Position numbers and translations under genes: made by a program | The notes under the pieces: model-generated | What the model saw: the letters and a program-made list of their open reading frames with translations, nothing else | Databases searched by the model: none | Told to the model about the DNA's origin: nothing | Shown: in pieces, positions 35,069 to 43,313 of the stretch | How the letters are laid out: each line of letters starts with the position of its first letter | Position numbering within the stretch: position 1 is the first letter of the stretch | Assembly (NCBI RefSeq): GCF_013391635.1 | Contig: NZ_JACAWU010000002.1 | Location: 372,001-436,000 of the forward strand | DNA length: 64,000 nucleotides | Origin: Natronomonas gomsonensis | GTDB taxonomy: Archaea > Halobacteriota > Halobacteria > Halobacteriales > Haloarculaceae | Direction of reading: 5' to 3'

Positions 35069-35341
35069 TCAGGCGTCGATATCGTCGATTTCTTCCACGT
35101 CATCCTCGAACTCGAACGTCGACTCCTCGTCGTCGAGAACCTTCGTCTTGACCACGTAGGCGACGGCGACGAGGAAGACGAGCCCGACGATGGCGGCGAT
35201 GGCGCCCCCTTTCTTCGACCCGGAGGACTCTTCGAGTGGCTCGTCGGCGGCCGAGACCTCCTTTTGGCCGCTGTCGTACCCTTTCGTCGCGCTCAACTCG
35301 GAGTCCGTGAAGTGAACCTCGAGAAACGTGAATTTGGCCAT
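35069..35341 (-). CDS. Single-helix membrane protein
   Basis: A 90-residue protein with one transmembrane helix (about residues 47-65) followed by a strongly acidic tail (DDEESTFEFEDDVEEIDDIDA). The N-terminal half is a small soluble segment. It resembles a small haloarchaeal family without known function. It is divergent from the M42 peptidase gene, with only 81 nt between starts. Confidence 0.65.
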   Translation of the reverse strand: MAKFTFLEVHFTDSELSATKGYDSGQKEVSAADEPLEESSGSKKGGAIAAIVGLVFLVAVAYVVKTKVLDDEESTFEFEDDVEEIDDIDA

Positions 35342-35422
35342 ACTACACCTTCGCCGGAGAGGAACTTATAGGTTGATACGGCCGGTCGAGACGTTCTTGT
35401 GTCTGCCCGTCGGTTCGTGGAT

Positions 35423-36487
35423 ATGGACGACGAACGGCGAGCGTTCCTCGAGGCGTTGCTGTCGACTGCGACCCCCTCGGGGTTCGAGACGGCCGGACAG
35501 CGACGGTGGCTCGACTACGTCGAACCCTTCGCCGACGAAACGCGCGTCGACGCCTACGGGAACGCGGTCGCCGTTTCCGAGGGCACCGGCGACGGGCCGT
35601 CGATTGCGATCGCCGGCCACGGCGACGAAATCGGGTTGATGGTCCGGGACATCACCGACGATGGGTTCCTGAAACTCTCCAGTATCGGCGGCTCTGACAA
35701 GACGGTCACCCGCGGCCAGCACGTCCGGGTTCATACCGCCGAGGGGACGCTCAACGGCGTCATCGGGCAGGTGGCGATTCACCTCCGGGACACAGCGAGC
35801 GACGAGTACGACGAAATCAACGAACAGCACGTCGACATCGGCGTCGAGGACGGCGACGCCGCGCGGGAGTTGGTCGATATCGGCGACCCCGTGACCTTCG
35901 ACACGAACATCGCCGAACTTGAGGGTGACCGACTCGCGGCCCGCGGGATGGACAACCGCGTCGGTATCTGGGCTGCGGCCGAGGCGTTCCGTCGGGTGGC
36001 CGAGACGGACCACGAATCGACGGTGTACGCCGTCTCGACCGTCCAGGAGGAAATCGGCCTCAAGGGTGCCAAAATGGTCGGGTTCGACCTCGAACCGGAC
36101 GCCGTCGTGGCGACGGACGTGACCCACGCCACCGACCAGCCGGAATCGCCCGGCGACCGCTCGACGGGCATCGAGTTGGGGGCGGGACCAGTCGTCGCTC
36201 GCGGTAGCGCCAACCACCCCAAACTCGTCGAGGCGACTCGAACAGTTGCGGAAGACGAGGGCATCGACGTACAACTGCAGGCCTCGGGCAGTTTCAGCGG
36301 CACCGACGCGGACGCCTTCTACACCACTCGGGGTGGCATCCCCTCGCTGAACGTCGGCCTGCCGAACCGCTACATGCACACCCCAGTCGAGATGGTCGAC
36401 CTCGCTGACCTCGAAGCCGCCGCCGAGTTGCTCGCGGTGGTCGCCGTCCGTGCCGAGTCGTTCGCGCCGTTCACCGCCGACGTGTGA
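35423..36487 (+). CDS. M42 family aminopeptidase/endoglucanase-like metalloprotease
   Basis: A 354-residue cytoplasmic peptidase of the M42 family, which builds tetrahedral 12-subunit particles. Metal-site elements are GHGDEIGLMV, RGMDNRVG, the catalytic Glu pair in QEEIGLKG, the Asp in VATDVTHATD and a final His in RYMHTPVEM. It trims peptides produced by the proteasome. The start is ATG 35423 (MDDERRAFLE). Confidence 0.92.
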   Translation: MDDERRAFLEALLSTATPSGFETAGQRRWLDYVEPFADETRVDAYGNAVAVSEGTGDGPSIAIAGHGDEIGLMVRDITDDGFLKLSSIGGSDKTVTRGQHVRVHTAEGTLNGVIGQVAIHLRDTASDEYDEINEQHVDIGVEDGDAARELVDIGDPVTFDTNIAELEGDRLAARGMDNRVGIWAAAEAFRRVAETDHESTVYAVSTVQEEIGLKGAKMVGFDLEPDAVVATDVTHATDQPESPGDRSTGIELGAGPVVARGSANHPKLVEATRTVAEDEGIDVQLQASGSFSGTDADAFYTTRGGIPSLNVGLPNRYMHTPVEMVDLADLEAAAELLAVVAVRAESFAPFTADV

Positions 36488-36545
36488 ACGAGGGGGATGT
36501 GGACACGACCCAAACCACGATACGCCGGGCGCCGCTGGATTGGGT

Positions 36546-37025
36546 ATGAGCTCAGATTTGGGGAACATGCTCCGGATACTACAGGTGCTCCGAGACGAGG
36601 GGTTCGTCGACGCGCTGACCGACGTCGAGCGTCTGGTCGCCGACGTCGACGAGCGACTGGAACACGTCGAACAGGTGGAGAACGATGCCGAACGGGCGGT
36701 CCGGGATGCGGAGGCAGCTCTCGATGCCGTCGACGACCGACTCGAGCAGTTCGACGAGATGATATCGCTGCTCGAGGCGAAAATCGAGGCGGCCTTCTCG
36801 ATCGGATTCTTCTTTTTTGCTATCGACCGGTGGACGGCCGACGACCCGTTCCTGGCGCTCGGATTGTTGTTCATGGGCTTGCTCGGTGCGTCCTCGCTTG
36901 CGGTGACGGTTAGACGGCTGCCGCAGGTGCGTCGGCTTCGGAGCGTCGGTCGGTACGCGACGAACCGTCTCGAAAGCACCGACGACCGGATGGACGACGA
37001 GGAAGACGAAGGGAAAAGCAAGTGA
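36546..37025 (+). CDS. Coiled-coil membrane protein
   Basis: A 159-residue protein: a long helical, heptad-like region at about residues 20-80 (ERLVADVDERLEHVEQVE and AALDAVDDRLEQFDEM), two transmembrane helices at about 85-123, then a charged tail ending EDEGKSK. Function not recognised. It follows the M42 gene by 58 nt. Confidence 0.65.
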   Translation: MSSDLGNMLRILQVLRDEGFVDALTDVERLVADVDERLEHVEQVENDAERAVRDAEAALDAVDDRLEQFDEMISLLEAKIEAAFSIGFFFFAIDRWTADDPFLALGLLFMGLLGASSLAVTVRRLPQVRRLRSVGRYATNRLESTDDRMDDEEDEGKSK

Positions 37026-37055
37026 GTACGGCCCGAACGTGACCGTACCCGGTGC

Positions 37056-37063
37056 GTTTATAC
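37056..37063 (+). promoter_or_regulatory. TATA box of the Sm/L37e operon
   Basis: GTTTATAC is centred 27 nt before ATG 37087, so the two-gene mRNA is leaderless. Confidence 0.6.
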
Positions 37064-37086
37064 TGTCGGGGCGTGCTCCGTCCAGT

Positions 37087-37272
37087 ATGACCGACCGACC
37101 CCTCGACGTGCTCGAAGAGACCCTTGGTTCGGAAGTGAGTGTGACGCTGAAAGGCGGCGAGGTGTACGACGGCATCCTCGCCGGCTACGACCAGCACATG
37201 AACCTCGTCTTGGAGGAAGGCGACAACGTAACCATTATCCGCGGGGATAACCTCGTCTCGATACAACCATGA
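37087..37272 (+). CDS. Sm-like (Lsm) RNA-binding protein
   Basis: A 61-residue archaeal Lsm protein. Sm1 is seen in [25 protein letters not shown] and Sm2 in [14 protein letters not shown]. It forms a heptameric ring that binds U-rich RNA. It is short because the N-terminal helix is minimal, as in haloarchaea. Its TGA overlaps the ATG of L37e (ATGA), a gene order conserved in many archaea. Confidence 0.95.
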   Translation: MTDRPLDVLEETLGSEVSVTLKGGEVYDGILAGYDQHMNLVLEEGDNVTIIRGDNLVSIQP

Positions 37273-37442
37273 CTGGAGCCGGGACCCCGAGTCAGGGGAA
37301 GAAGAACAAGACGACACACGTGAAGTGCCGACGCTGCGGCGAGAAGTCCTACCACTCGCGGAAGAAGGTCTGTGCCTCCTGTGGATTCGGCAAGACCGCA
37401 AAGCGTCGAAGCTACGCGTGGCAGTCCAAGCAGAACGAGTAA
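37269..37442 (+). CDS. rpl37e: 50S ribosomal protein L37e
   Basis: A 57-residue ribosomal protein, the full family length. It begins [20 protein letters not shown] and has a zinc finger with Cys20, Cys23, Cys35 and Cys38, followed by the basic [13 protein letters not shown] end. It is coupled to the Lsm gene by a 4-nt overlap. Confidence 0.96.
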   Translation: MTGAGTPSQGKKNKTTHVKCRRCGEKSYHSRKKVCASCGFGKTAKRRSYAWQSKQNE

Positions 37443-37594
37443 CGAACGACCGACGCTTTTCGCTTTCATTTCCCGAGTAGCCGCAGCTCCGGTCTCCTCA
37501 CGTCCTCCTGAGACAGCACCGGCCGTCGAACTTCCGCTAGCCTCTCGACTGTGGGTGTGTCGAGGGACCCACGGCGCGGCGCTGTTGTTCACAA

Positions 37595-37632
37595 ACGTGT
37601 ATATGCACGTCCGTGACTACCCGCATATCACG
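37595..37632 (+). promoter_or_regulatory. Two inverted repeats upstream of the purF promoter
   Basis: ACGTG-TATATG-CACGT (37595-37610) is a perfect palindrome, and CGTGA / TCACG (37612-37616 and 37628-37632) is a second inverted pair with an 11-nt gap. Both lie just before the purF TATA box, in DNA without a gene. They could be regulator sites for purine synthesis; this is inference. Confidence 0.3.
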
Positions 37633-37645
37633 CACGATGGAGTGG

Positions 37646-37654
37646 GTTTTTACG
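37646..37654 (+). promoter_or_regulatory. TATA box of purF
   Basis: GTTTTTACG is centred 27 nt before ATG 37677, fixing the start and predicting a leaderless mRNA. Confidence 0.5.
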
Positions 37655-37676
37655 CGTGGCCGTCAGAGAATCGTCC

Positions 37677-39155
37677 ATGCCAGACGGGCGGCACACGGAG
37701 GGGCCGACGGAGAAATGCGGCGTGGTCGGCGTCTCGCTTGACGGGCGAGACGCGGCGCGACCGCTGTACTACGCACTGTACGCGCTCCAACACCGGGGCC
37801 AGGAGTCGGCGGGTATCGTCACCCACGACGGCTTCCAACAGCACAGCCACGTCGAGATGGGGCTGGTCGGCGACGCCTTCGAAGAGGGCGACCTCGAAAC
37901 GCTCAACGGGTCGACGGGCATCGGCCACGTCCGCTACCCGACGGCCGGCAGCGTCGACTCCAGTTGCGCACAGCCGTTCTCGGTGTCGTTCAAATCCGGG
38001 TCGCTCGGCTTGAGCCACAACGGGAACCTCGTCAACGCCGAGGAGGTCCGGACGGAACTCGCCGAAAGCGGCCACGCCTTCACCAGCGACGGCGACACCG
38101 AGGTCATCGCCCACGACCTCGCCCGGAACTTATTGGAAGCGGACCTCGTTCGCGCCGTCAAGCGGACGATGAGCCGCATCCACGGCTCCTACGCGCTGAC
38201 GATTACCCACGACGACACCGTGTTGGGCCTACGTGACCCTCAGGGCAACCGACCCCTCTGTATCGGAAAGCTCGACGACGGCTACATCATCACCTCCGAA
38301 TCGGCCGCCATCGACGTTCTCGACGGCGAGTTGGTCCGGGACGTCCGACCGGGCGAACTCGTCGTGTTGGGTCCCGACGGCGACGGCTTCGACTCCTATC
38401 AACTCGTCGAACAGGAGAACACGGCTCACTGCTTCTTCGAACACGTCTACTTCGCGCGCCCGGACTCCCGCATCGACGGCAACCTCGTCTACGACGTTCG
38501 GCGCGAACTCGGCCGCAAACTCTGGGAGGAAAGCGGTGTCGAAACCGACGTGGTGCTCCCGGTGCCGGACTCCGGGCGGGCCTTCGCCTCCGGGTACGCC
38601 GAAGCGGCCCAAGAGGACGACGCCGACGTGGAGTTCGCCGAGGGACTGATGAAGAACCGCTACGTCGGCCGGACGTTCATCATGCCGACACAGGACGCCC
38701 GCGAACGGGCGGTCCGTCTCAAACTCAACCCCATCCGCGACGTGGTCGAGGGGAAAACCGTCACCGTCATCGACGACTCCATCGTCCGCGGGACCACCTC
38801 GACGCAGCTAGTCGAGTTGCTCAACGACGTGGGCGCCGAGGCGGTCCACATGCGCATCGGCGCACCGGCTATCGTCGCCCCGTGTTACATGGGCATCGAC
38901 ATGGCCTCCCGTGAGGAACTCATCGCCTCGGGGAAGGACACCGACGACATCCGCGAGGAAATCGATGCGGCCTCGCTGTCGTATCTCTCCATCGACGCCA
39001 TCGCCGAGGCGCTCGACGAGTCCCGCGCGGACCTCTGTCTCGGCTGTGTGACGGGCGAGTACCCCTACGACATCGACGGAGAGTCGACCGACCGCGACGT
39101 AGTTCGTCCCACCATCGACGGCGCCCAGGCCGGCGTCGCCAGCGACGACGACTGA
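37677..39155 (+). CDS. purF: Amidophosphoribosyltransferase
   Basis: A 492-residue enzyme for the first step of purine synthesis (glutamine plus PRPP to phosphoribosylamine). A 13-residue propeptide precedes the Ntn nucleophile Cys14 (EKCGVVGVS). The PRPP loop is VTVIDDSIVRGTTS. Cysteines in TAHCFFEH, VAPCYMG and LCLGCVTG match the four ligands of the Bacillus-type [4Fe-4S] cluster. It is a stand-alone gene; no other pur genes are nearby. Confidence 0.96.
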   Translation: MPDGRHTEGPTEKCGVVGVSLDGRDAARPLYYALYALQHRGQESAGIVTHDGFQQHSHVEMGLVGDAFEEGDLETLNGSTGIGHVRYPTAGSVDSSCAQPFSVSFKSGSLGLSHNGNLVNAEEVRTELAESGHAFTSDGDTEVIAHDLARNLLEADLVRAVKRTMSRIHGSYALTITHDDTVLGLRDPQGNRPLCIGKLDDGYIITSESAAIDVLDGELVRDVRPGELVVLGPDGDGFDSYQLVEQENTAHCFFEHVYFARPDSRIDGNLVYDVRRELGRKLWEESGVETDVVLPVPDSGRAFASGYAEAAQEDDADVEFAEGLMKNRYVGRTFIMPTQDARERAVRLKLNPIRDVVEGKTVTVIDDSIVRGTTSTQLVELLNDVGAEAVHMRIGAPAIVAPCYMGIDMASREELIASGKDTDDIREEIDAASLSYLSIDAIAEALDESRADLCLGCVTGEYPYDIDGESTDRDVVRPTIDGAQAGVASDDD

Positions 39156-39164
39156 CGCCGTCCG

Positions 39165-39728
39165 TCAGTACACGTGATACAGCAGCGCGTAAATCACGAT
39201 CCCCATGCTGAAGGAGATGAGCCACAGGCTCGCGGCGATGCGGCCGGCCTTGCGGTGGGCGGTTTCGTAGATATCGGCGACTGGGCGGGTGCCGGCGACG
39301 AGTAGCGCATAGAAGACGAACGGGACACAGACGATAGCCAGCGCGATGTGGACGAAGAGTATCGGCAGATACGCGTAGGTGTAGACGACTTCCGGCCCGG
39401 CGAACTCGCTGGGGCCGAGGAGCGCGACCCGGTAGAGATACAGCGCGAGAAACAGTGCGAACAGTCCGAAACTGCCCACCATGAGTCGTCGGTGTCGCTC
39501 AACGTTCTCCCGCCGAATCGCACGGACGCCGAGGGTGATGGTGCCGATGGCGAGGAGGCTAATCACCGCGTTGACGTGTGGAATGGCCGCAAGAAGCGCT
39601 TCGGGTTGCGGGAGCGACTCGACAGGTAACACTTGAAGGACGGCGCCGAACACGAGCGCCAGCGACACCGCCGTCAACAGGGCCGTTAGGGCGGGGACGT
39701 GTTCCCTGGCCCACGTCTGGGTTTGCAT
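39165..39728 (-). CDS. DUF420 family membrane protein (CtaM-like)
   Basis: A 187-residue protein with five transmembrane helices and conserved histidines in IPHVNAVISL, VERHRRLMVGS and ILFVHIALAIV, the pattern of DUF420 proteins, which assist heme-copper oxidase assembly (CtaM). ATG 39728 (MQTQTWAREH) is chosen over upstream frames. It ends 9 nt after the convergent purF. Confidence 0.85.
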   Translation of the reverse strand: MQTQTWAREHVPALTALLTAVSLALVFGAVLQVLPVESLPQPEALLAAIPHVNAVISLLAIGTITLGVRAIRRENVERHRRLMVGSFGLFALFLALYLYRVALLGPSEFAGPEVVYTYAYLPILFVHIALAIVCVPFVFYALLVAGTRPVADIYETAHRKAGRIAASLWLISFSMGIVIYALLYHVY

Positions 39729-39794
39729 ACGTCTAATTACGTCGGTCGTGTGGATAGATGTTGGTGGTTTTCTACGTGGTATGATAACGTTTAA

Positions 39795-39801
39795 CATATA
39801 A
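39795..39801 (+). promoter_or_regulatory. TATA box of the small zinc protein gene
   Basis: The stretch CATATAA is centred about 25 nt before ATG 39823. The surrounding TTTAACATATAACGGG may also serve the divergent DUF420 gene. Confidence 0.45.
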
Positions 39802-39822
39802 CGGGGTTAATGAGCCACCGGT

Positions 39823-39957
39823 ATGCGAGGGGCACAACCGGACGAGGACACGCTGTACGAGTGTATCGACTGCGGTGACCGCCAGACGGACCCGGAGGGG
39901 CGGCTCTGTTCGTGCGGCGGCTACCTCAAGAACATCGGCGTCAGCCGCGGCCTCTAA
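39823..39957 (+). CDS. Small rubrerythrin-like zinc-binding protein (44 aa)
   Basis: A 44-residue protein with two CxxC/CxC pairs: Cys14 and Cys17 (ECIDCGDR), Cys29 and Cys31 (LCSCGGYL). This layout matches the small haloarchaeal proteins annotated as rubrerythrin-like domain or DUF7129. It probably binds zinc or iron. Promoter spacing and G/C-rich wobble positions support it. Confidence 0.8.
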   Translation: MRGAQPDEDTLYECIDCGDRQTDPEGRLCSCGGYLKNIGVSRGL

Positions 39958-39972
39958 CCGTTTCTCGCTAGC

Positions 39973-39999
39973 ACCGACGCTGGTGGGTGTAGCGTCGGT
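39973..39999 (+). terminator. Perfect 9-bp hairpin, possible terminator
   Basis: ACCGACGCT (39973-39981) and AGCGTCGGT (39991-39999) form a perfect stem with a 9-nt loop, 15 nt after the stop of the small zinc protein. No T-run follows, so termination is uncertain. On the other strand it lies beyond the tRNA-derived repeat. Confidence 0.4.
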
Positions 40000-40006
40000 C
40001 GGATGA

Positions 40007-40085
40007 TGCGTGGGCTGTCTTCGAGCACCCGCACTGTGTACGGCGACGGTGAGTCGCCAGCAGTGCGTGGGACCGGATTTTGAAC
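40007..40085 (-). repeat. Degenerate copy of the tRNA-Leu 3' end and trailer
   Basis: On the minus strand this segment reads GTTCAAAATCCGGTCCCACG plus CACTG, the T-arm and 3' acceptor strand of the tRNA-Leu with one inserted A, followed by the same trailer found after the intact tRNA: GTGCGGGTGCTCGAAGACAG. An extra 6-bp hairpin (GGCGAC / GTCGCC) sits inside. Only the 3' part of the tRNA is present, as expected of an att-type duplication or partial tandem duplication. Confidence 0.7.
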
Positions 40086-40175
40086 TACGCCGGAGAACCT
40101 GCTCGCTCCGCCCCCAGAACCTCCGTCTACTTCAAATCCGGAGCCATCGCTGTTTATTTTGTTTTGTGAGAAGTT

Positions 40176-40237
40176 TGCGTGGGTGCTGTCTTCGAGCACC
40201 CGCACTGTTGTGACAGTGCGTGGGACCGGATTTGAAC
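40176..40237 (-). repeat. tRNA-Leu 3' end and trailer, intact copy of the direct repeat
   Basis: The 3' part of the functional tRNA-Leu plus about 40 nt of trailer, repeated at 40007-40085. The trailer forms a 7-bp hairpin (GGGTGCT 40181-40187 with AGCACCC 40195-40201) and a 5-bp one (CACTG/CAGTG) next to the tRNA end; the latter pairing is also kept in the other copy. Confidence 0.7.
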
Positions 40238-40301
40238 CGGCGGACCTCTACAGGACAGCGCCCTCAACGCTGCGCCGTTGGCCTAGCTTGGCTACCCACG
40301 C
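40217..40301 (-). tRNA. tRNA-Leu (anticodon GAG)
   Basis: Read on the minus strand: acceptor stem GCGTGGG/CCCACGC with discriminator A, D-loop with GCCAAGCTAGGCCAACGGC, and anticodon stem CAGCG/CGCTG around the loop TTGAGGG, giving anticodon GAG (reads CUC and CUU). A long variable arm typical of tRNA-Leu follows, then a T-arm with loop TTCAAAT. Length 85 nt; no intron; CCA is not encoded. A trailer hairpin follows the 3' end. Confidence 0.95.
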
Positions 40302-40425
40302 ACGGCGTGTCTTGCTGCAATTCCTCGTAAACCGGGGTACGATAAAAGGGCTTTCCTTTGGACTGCGTGCGGGCGACCACGCCGCGGAGCGTCGGGTTCA
40401 AGTACGTTCCAGCAGCACATAGGAC

Positions 40426-40926
40426 ATGGCGAAATACTCGACCGGCGGAGTCGGGGGGGACTCCAGCGGCGCCTGCGAACTCTGCGGGGCCGAGGACCGC
40501 GACCTCCAGACGGCGACCGTCGCCGGCGCGCGACTCGAAGTTTGCAGCGAGTGCGCCCACCACGGCGAGGAGCCCGACCGAAAGAAATCGGGCAAGCGAG
40601 ACGACCAACGCGGCGAAAGCCGCAAAAAGAAAGCCGCACAGAACGTCGCCAAGCTCAGCGACGCACAGAAAGTCGACCACGACTGGGAGGAGGGAACCGA
40701 CTACGAGGACGACCCGCTCCCGTATCTCGTCCGAGGCTACGGTGACGTGCTGGAAGACGCCCGACAGGACGCCGGCCTGCAAACCGACGAACTCGCCGCG
40801 GAGTTGGAAATAGAAGAGGACGACATCGTCGCTGTCGAACAGGGCCGGGCCGCCCGCGCCAACGTCGGCGGGTCGGTCATCGAGGCGCTCGAAGAACGAC
40901 TCGGCATCGAACTCGCAGAGGAGTAA
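40426..40926 (+). CDS. Archaeal multiprotein-bridging factor 1 (MBF1)
   Basis: A 166-residue protein: an N-terminal zinc ribbon with Cys17, Cys20, Cys40 and Cys43, a basic linker (KSGKRDDQRGESRKKKAAQN), and a Cro/CI-type helix-turn-helix from about residue 105 (YGDVLEDARQDAGLQTDELA). This is the standard archaeal MBF1 architecture; the protein associates with ribosomes and possibly with the transcription machinery. It lies between the tRNA and the editing-protein gene. Confidence 0.92.
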   Translation: MAKYSTGGVGGDSSGACELCGAEDRDLQTATVAGARLEVCSECAHHGEEPDRKKSGKRDDQRGESRKKKAAQNVAKLSDAQKVDHDWEEGTDYEDDPLPYLVRGYGDVLEDARQDAGLQTDELAAELEIEEDDIVAVEQGRAARANVGGSVIEALEERLGIELAEE

Positions 40927-40972
40927 CTCGGCTTCCGACCGGCTTTTGTCTCCGAGCGTTCTGTCGGTAGCT

Positions 40973-42145
40973 ATGGCACCCGTTACCGCGGCCGAGGACC
41001 CGGAAACGCTCGCCTTCGAGACGACCGTTCGGGACGGCGGGAACGAGGTCGTTCTCGAAGAGACGTACTTCTACCCCGAGGGCGGTGGCCAACCGGCCGA
41101 CCGTGGGACGCTCGGCGGACTGACGGTCCTCGACGTACAGCAGCGCGGCGACGATGTCGTCCACGTCGTCGACGGAACGTTGGAGGCGGGAGAAACCGTT
41201 CATGGTGCTATCGACCCCGATTTCCGGCGGTACTGCATGCGCGCCCACACCGCGAGTCACGTGTTGTACGGTGCCGGCCGTCGCCTCTTCGACGAGTTGG
41301 GCTACGGCGGGTTCGGCATCACACCGGAGAAAGTCCGGGTGGACTTCAGTACACCGACCGACATCGACGACGAGACGCTCGTCGAACTCGAACGGCTGGT
41401 CAACCGCTGTGTCTGGGACTCCCGGGACGTGACGTGGAGCCGACAGCCGCAAGCGGAGGCACTCGACCGCGATGACGTAGCGTTCAACACCAAAACCGAA
41501 GAGGGACTCACCGACGAGACGGTCCGTATCGTCGAAATCGACGGGTGGGACGCCGCCGCCTGCGGCGGGACGCACGTCTCGAACACGCAGGAAATCGGGC
41601 CCGTGACCGTGCTCGGCCGGTCCAACCCCGGCGAGGGGTTGACCCGGGTAGAGTTCGCCGTCGGTCCCGAGGGAATCGACCGCCGGGCGGCGGAAAAAGC
41701 GGCTGCACTCGACGCCGCGGAAACGCTGGGGACGGCGCCGACCGACCTTCCCGAGGCAGTCGGCCGACTCCGAGAGGAACGCGAGGCGGTTGCCGCCGAG
41801 CGCGACGCGCTTCGAGAGCGCATCCTCGACGCCAGCGTCGCCGACATCGCCGCCGAGCGCTTCGAACGCGACGGTCGGACGTGGGCGGCGGGCGTCGTCG
41901 ACGCCGATGCGAACGCCCTCGCCGAGCGGGTCCGGGACCGCCCCGAGGGCATCGAGGTACTCGTCTTGGCGACGCCCTCCGGACAGCTCGCGGTCGGGAC
42001 GGGCGAGGGATGTGATGCGGGCGATGTCGTCGCGACACTCACCGACCGCTTCGGTGGCGGTGGGGGCGGCTCCTCGGAGGTGGCACAGGCCGGTGGCCTC
42101 GACGCCGACGGCTCGACGGTCGTCGATTCGCTTCGGGACGACTGA
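40973..42145 (+). CDS. Alanyl-tRNA editing protein (AlaX-type) with DHHA1 domain
   Basis: A 390-residue trans-editing enzyme that hydrolyses mischarged Ser-tRNA(Ala). The zinc motifs of the AlaRS editing domain are HTASH (His92, His96) and CGGTH. The N-terminal beta-barrel TYFYPEGGGQPADRGTL is intact. A coiled-coil region (LREEREAVAAERDALRERI) and a DHHA1 domain ending GGGGGGSSEVAQAGG follow, making it the long AlaX-L form. ATG 40973 is chosen (MAPVTAAEDP). Confidence 0.92.
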   Translation: MAPVTAAEDPETLAFETTVRDGGNEVVLEETYFYPEGGGQPADRGTLGGLTVLDVQQRGDDVVHVVDGTLEAGETVHGAIDPDFRRYCMRAHTASHVLYGAGRRLFDELGYGGFGITPEKVRVDFSTPTDIDDETLVELERLVNRCVWDSRDVTWSRQPQAEALDRDDVAFNTKTEEGLTDETVRIVEIDGWDAAACGGTHVSNTQEIGPVTVLGRSNPGEGLTRVEFAVGPEGIDRRAAEKAAALDAAETLGTAPTDLPEAVGRLREEREAVAAERDALRERILDASVADIAAERFERDGRTWAAGVVDADANALAERVRDRPEGIEVLVLATPSGQLAVGTGEGCDAGDVVATLTDRFGGGGGGSSEVAQAGGLDADGSTVVDSLRDD

Positions 42146-42185
42146 CGGGCGGACTACTTTTGGCACTCGCGTCCAACGTGGTGGC

Positions 42186-43313
42186 ATGGAACTCTCGCCC
42201 GAACAGCAAGCCATCCGGGACACCGTCCGCGAGTTCGCGGTCGAGGAGATACGACCGACGGCCCGCGAAGCCGACGAAACGGAGACGTTCCCCGAGGAGG
42301 TCTGGGACGGCCTCGCCGAGATGGAACTCACCGCGATGACGATACCCGAGGAGTACGGCGGTCTCGACGTCGACGGCCTCACGTACGCCATCGTCAACGA
42401 GGAAGTCGCCTACGGCCAACTGGCCGTCGCGACGGCGCTGTCGGTACAGACCCTCGTGACCTCCTGTATCGCCGAGTTCGGCGACGAAGACCAGAAGGAG
42501 CGGTGGCTCCCCGATATGGTCGAGGGCCGACCCGTCGGCGCGTTCGCGCTCTCGGAGCCACATGCCGGGTCGAACCCCGCCGAGATGTCGACGGCGGCAC
42601 GACGCGAGGGCGACGAGTACGTCATCAACGGGACGAAACAGTGGATAACCAACGGCGTGCGGAGCGACGTGGTCGTGCTCTTCGCGAAGACCGACCCCGA
42701 GGACCCTCGGACCGTCACGCAGTTCATCGTCCCGAAGGACGCCAACGGTCTCGAAGTCGGCAAGAAAGAGGAGAAACTCGGGTTGCGGGGCAGCGACACG
42801 ACGACACTCGTCTTCGAAGACGTTCGCATTCCCGTCGAGAACCGCCTCACGCCGGAGGGCCGGGGCCTGTCGGCGGCGCTGTCGATTCTCACCGGTGGCC
42901 GCGTCGGCATCGCGGCCCAGTCGGTCGGCCTCGCCCAATCCGCACTCGACCTCGCAATCGATTACGCTCACGACCGCGAGCAGTTCGACGGCCCCATCTC
43001 GGACATCCAATCGATTCGGCACAAACTCGCGGAGATGCACGCGAAGACACAGGCAGGCAGACTGTTGACCTACGAGGCTGCCCGAAAACTCGACGACGAT
43101 GCACCGCCGTCGATGGCCGCAAGCACCGCGAAGTACGTCGCAAGCGAGAACGCGATGGACGTGACCAACGAAGCCGTCCAGATTCACGGCGGCTACGGCT
43201 ACACGACCGACTTCCCGGTCGAGCGACTGTACCGCGACGCCAAGATTACGACCATCTACGAGGGGACGACCCAGGTTCAGAAGAAGGTCATCGCCCGCGA
43301 ACTGCTGGAATGA
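42186..43313 (+). CDS. Acyl-CoA dehydrogenase
   Basis: A 375-residue flavoprotein of normal length. Motifs: FALSEPHAGSNPAEM (FAD contact), KQWITNGVRSD, EEKLGLRGSDT, and the C-terminal QIHGGYGYTTDFPVERLYRDAKI with Glu in IYEGTTQVQ, the position of the catalytic base in short-chain members. It oxidises an acyl-CoA to enoyl-CoA, passing electrons to ETF. Its stop overlaps the start of the HAD gene (ATGA). Confidence 0.93.
   Translation: MELSPEQQAIRDTVREFAVEEIRPTAREADETETFPEEVWDGLAEMELTAMTIPEEYGGLDVDGLTYAIVNEEVAYGQLAVATALSVQTLVTSCIAEFGDEDQKERWLPDMVEGRPVGAFALSEPHAGSNPAEMSTAARREGDEYVINGTKQWITNGVRSDVVVLFAKTDPEDPRTVTQFIVPKDANGLEVGKKEEKLGLRGSDTTTLVFEDVRIPVENRLTPEGRGLSAALSILTGGRVGIAAQSVGLAQSALDLAIDYAHDREQFDGPISDIQSIRHKLAEMHAKTQAGRLLTYEAARKLDDDAPPSMAASTAKYVASENAMDVTNEAVQIHGGYGYTTDFPVERLYRDAKITTIYEGTTQVQKKVIARELLE

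Noticed and set aside
37636-37742. Short ORF overlapping the purF start
   Set aside because: It begins before the predicted transcription start, is Arg-rich as expected of an off-frame reading, and ends inside purF.
40064-40094. Second tRNA gene
   Set aside because: Only the T-arm and 3' acceptor strand are present, with an inserted base; there is no anticodon arm or 5' half.
39954-40205. 83-codon minus-strand ORF containing a repeated VRVLEDS block
   Set aside because: It is produced by the duplicated tRNA trailer and crosses the hairpin region; it has no promoter and no family.
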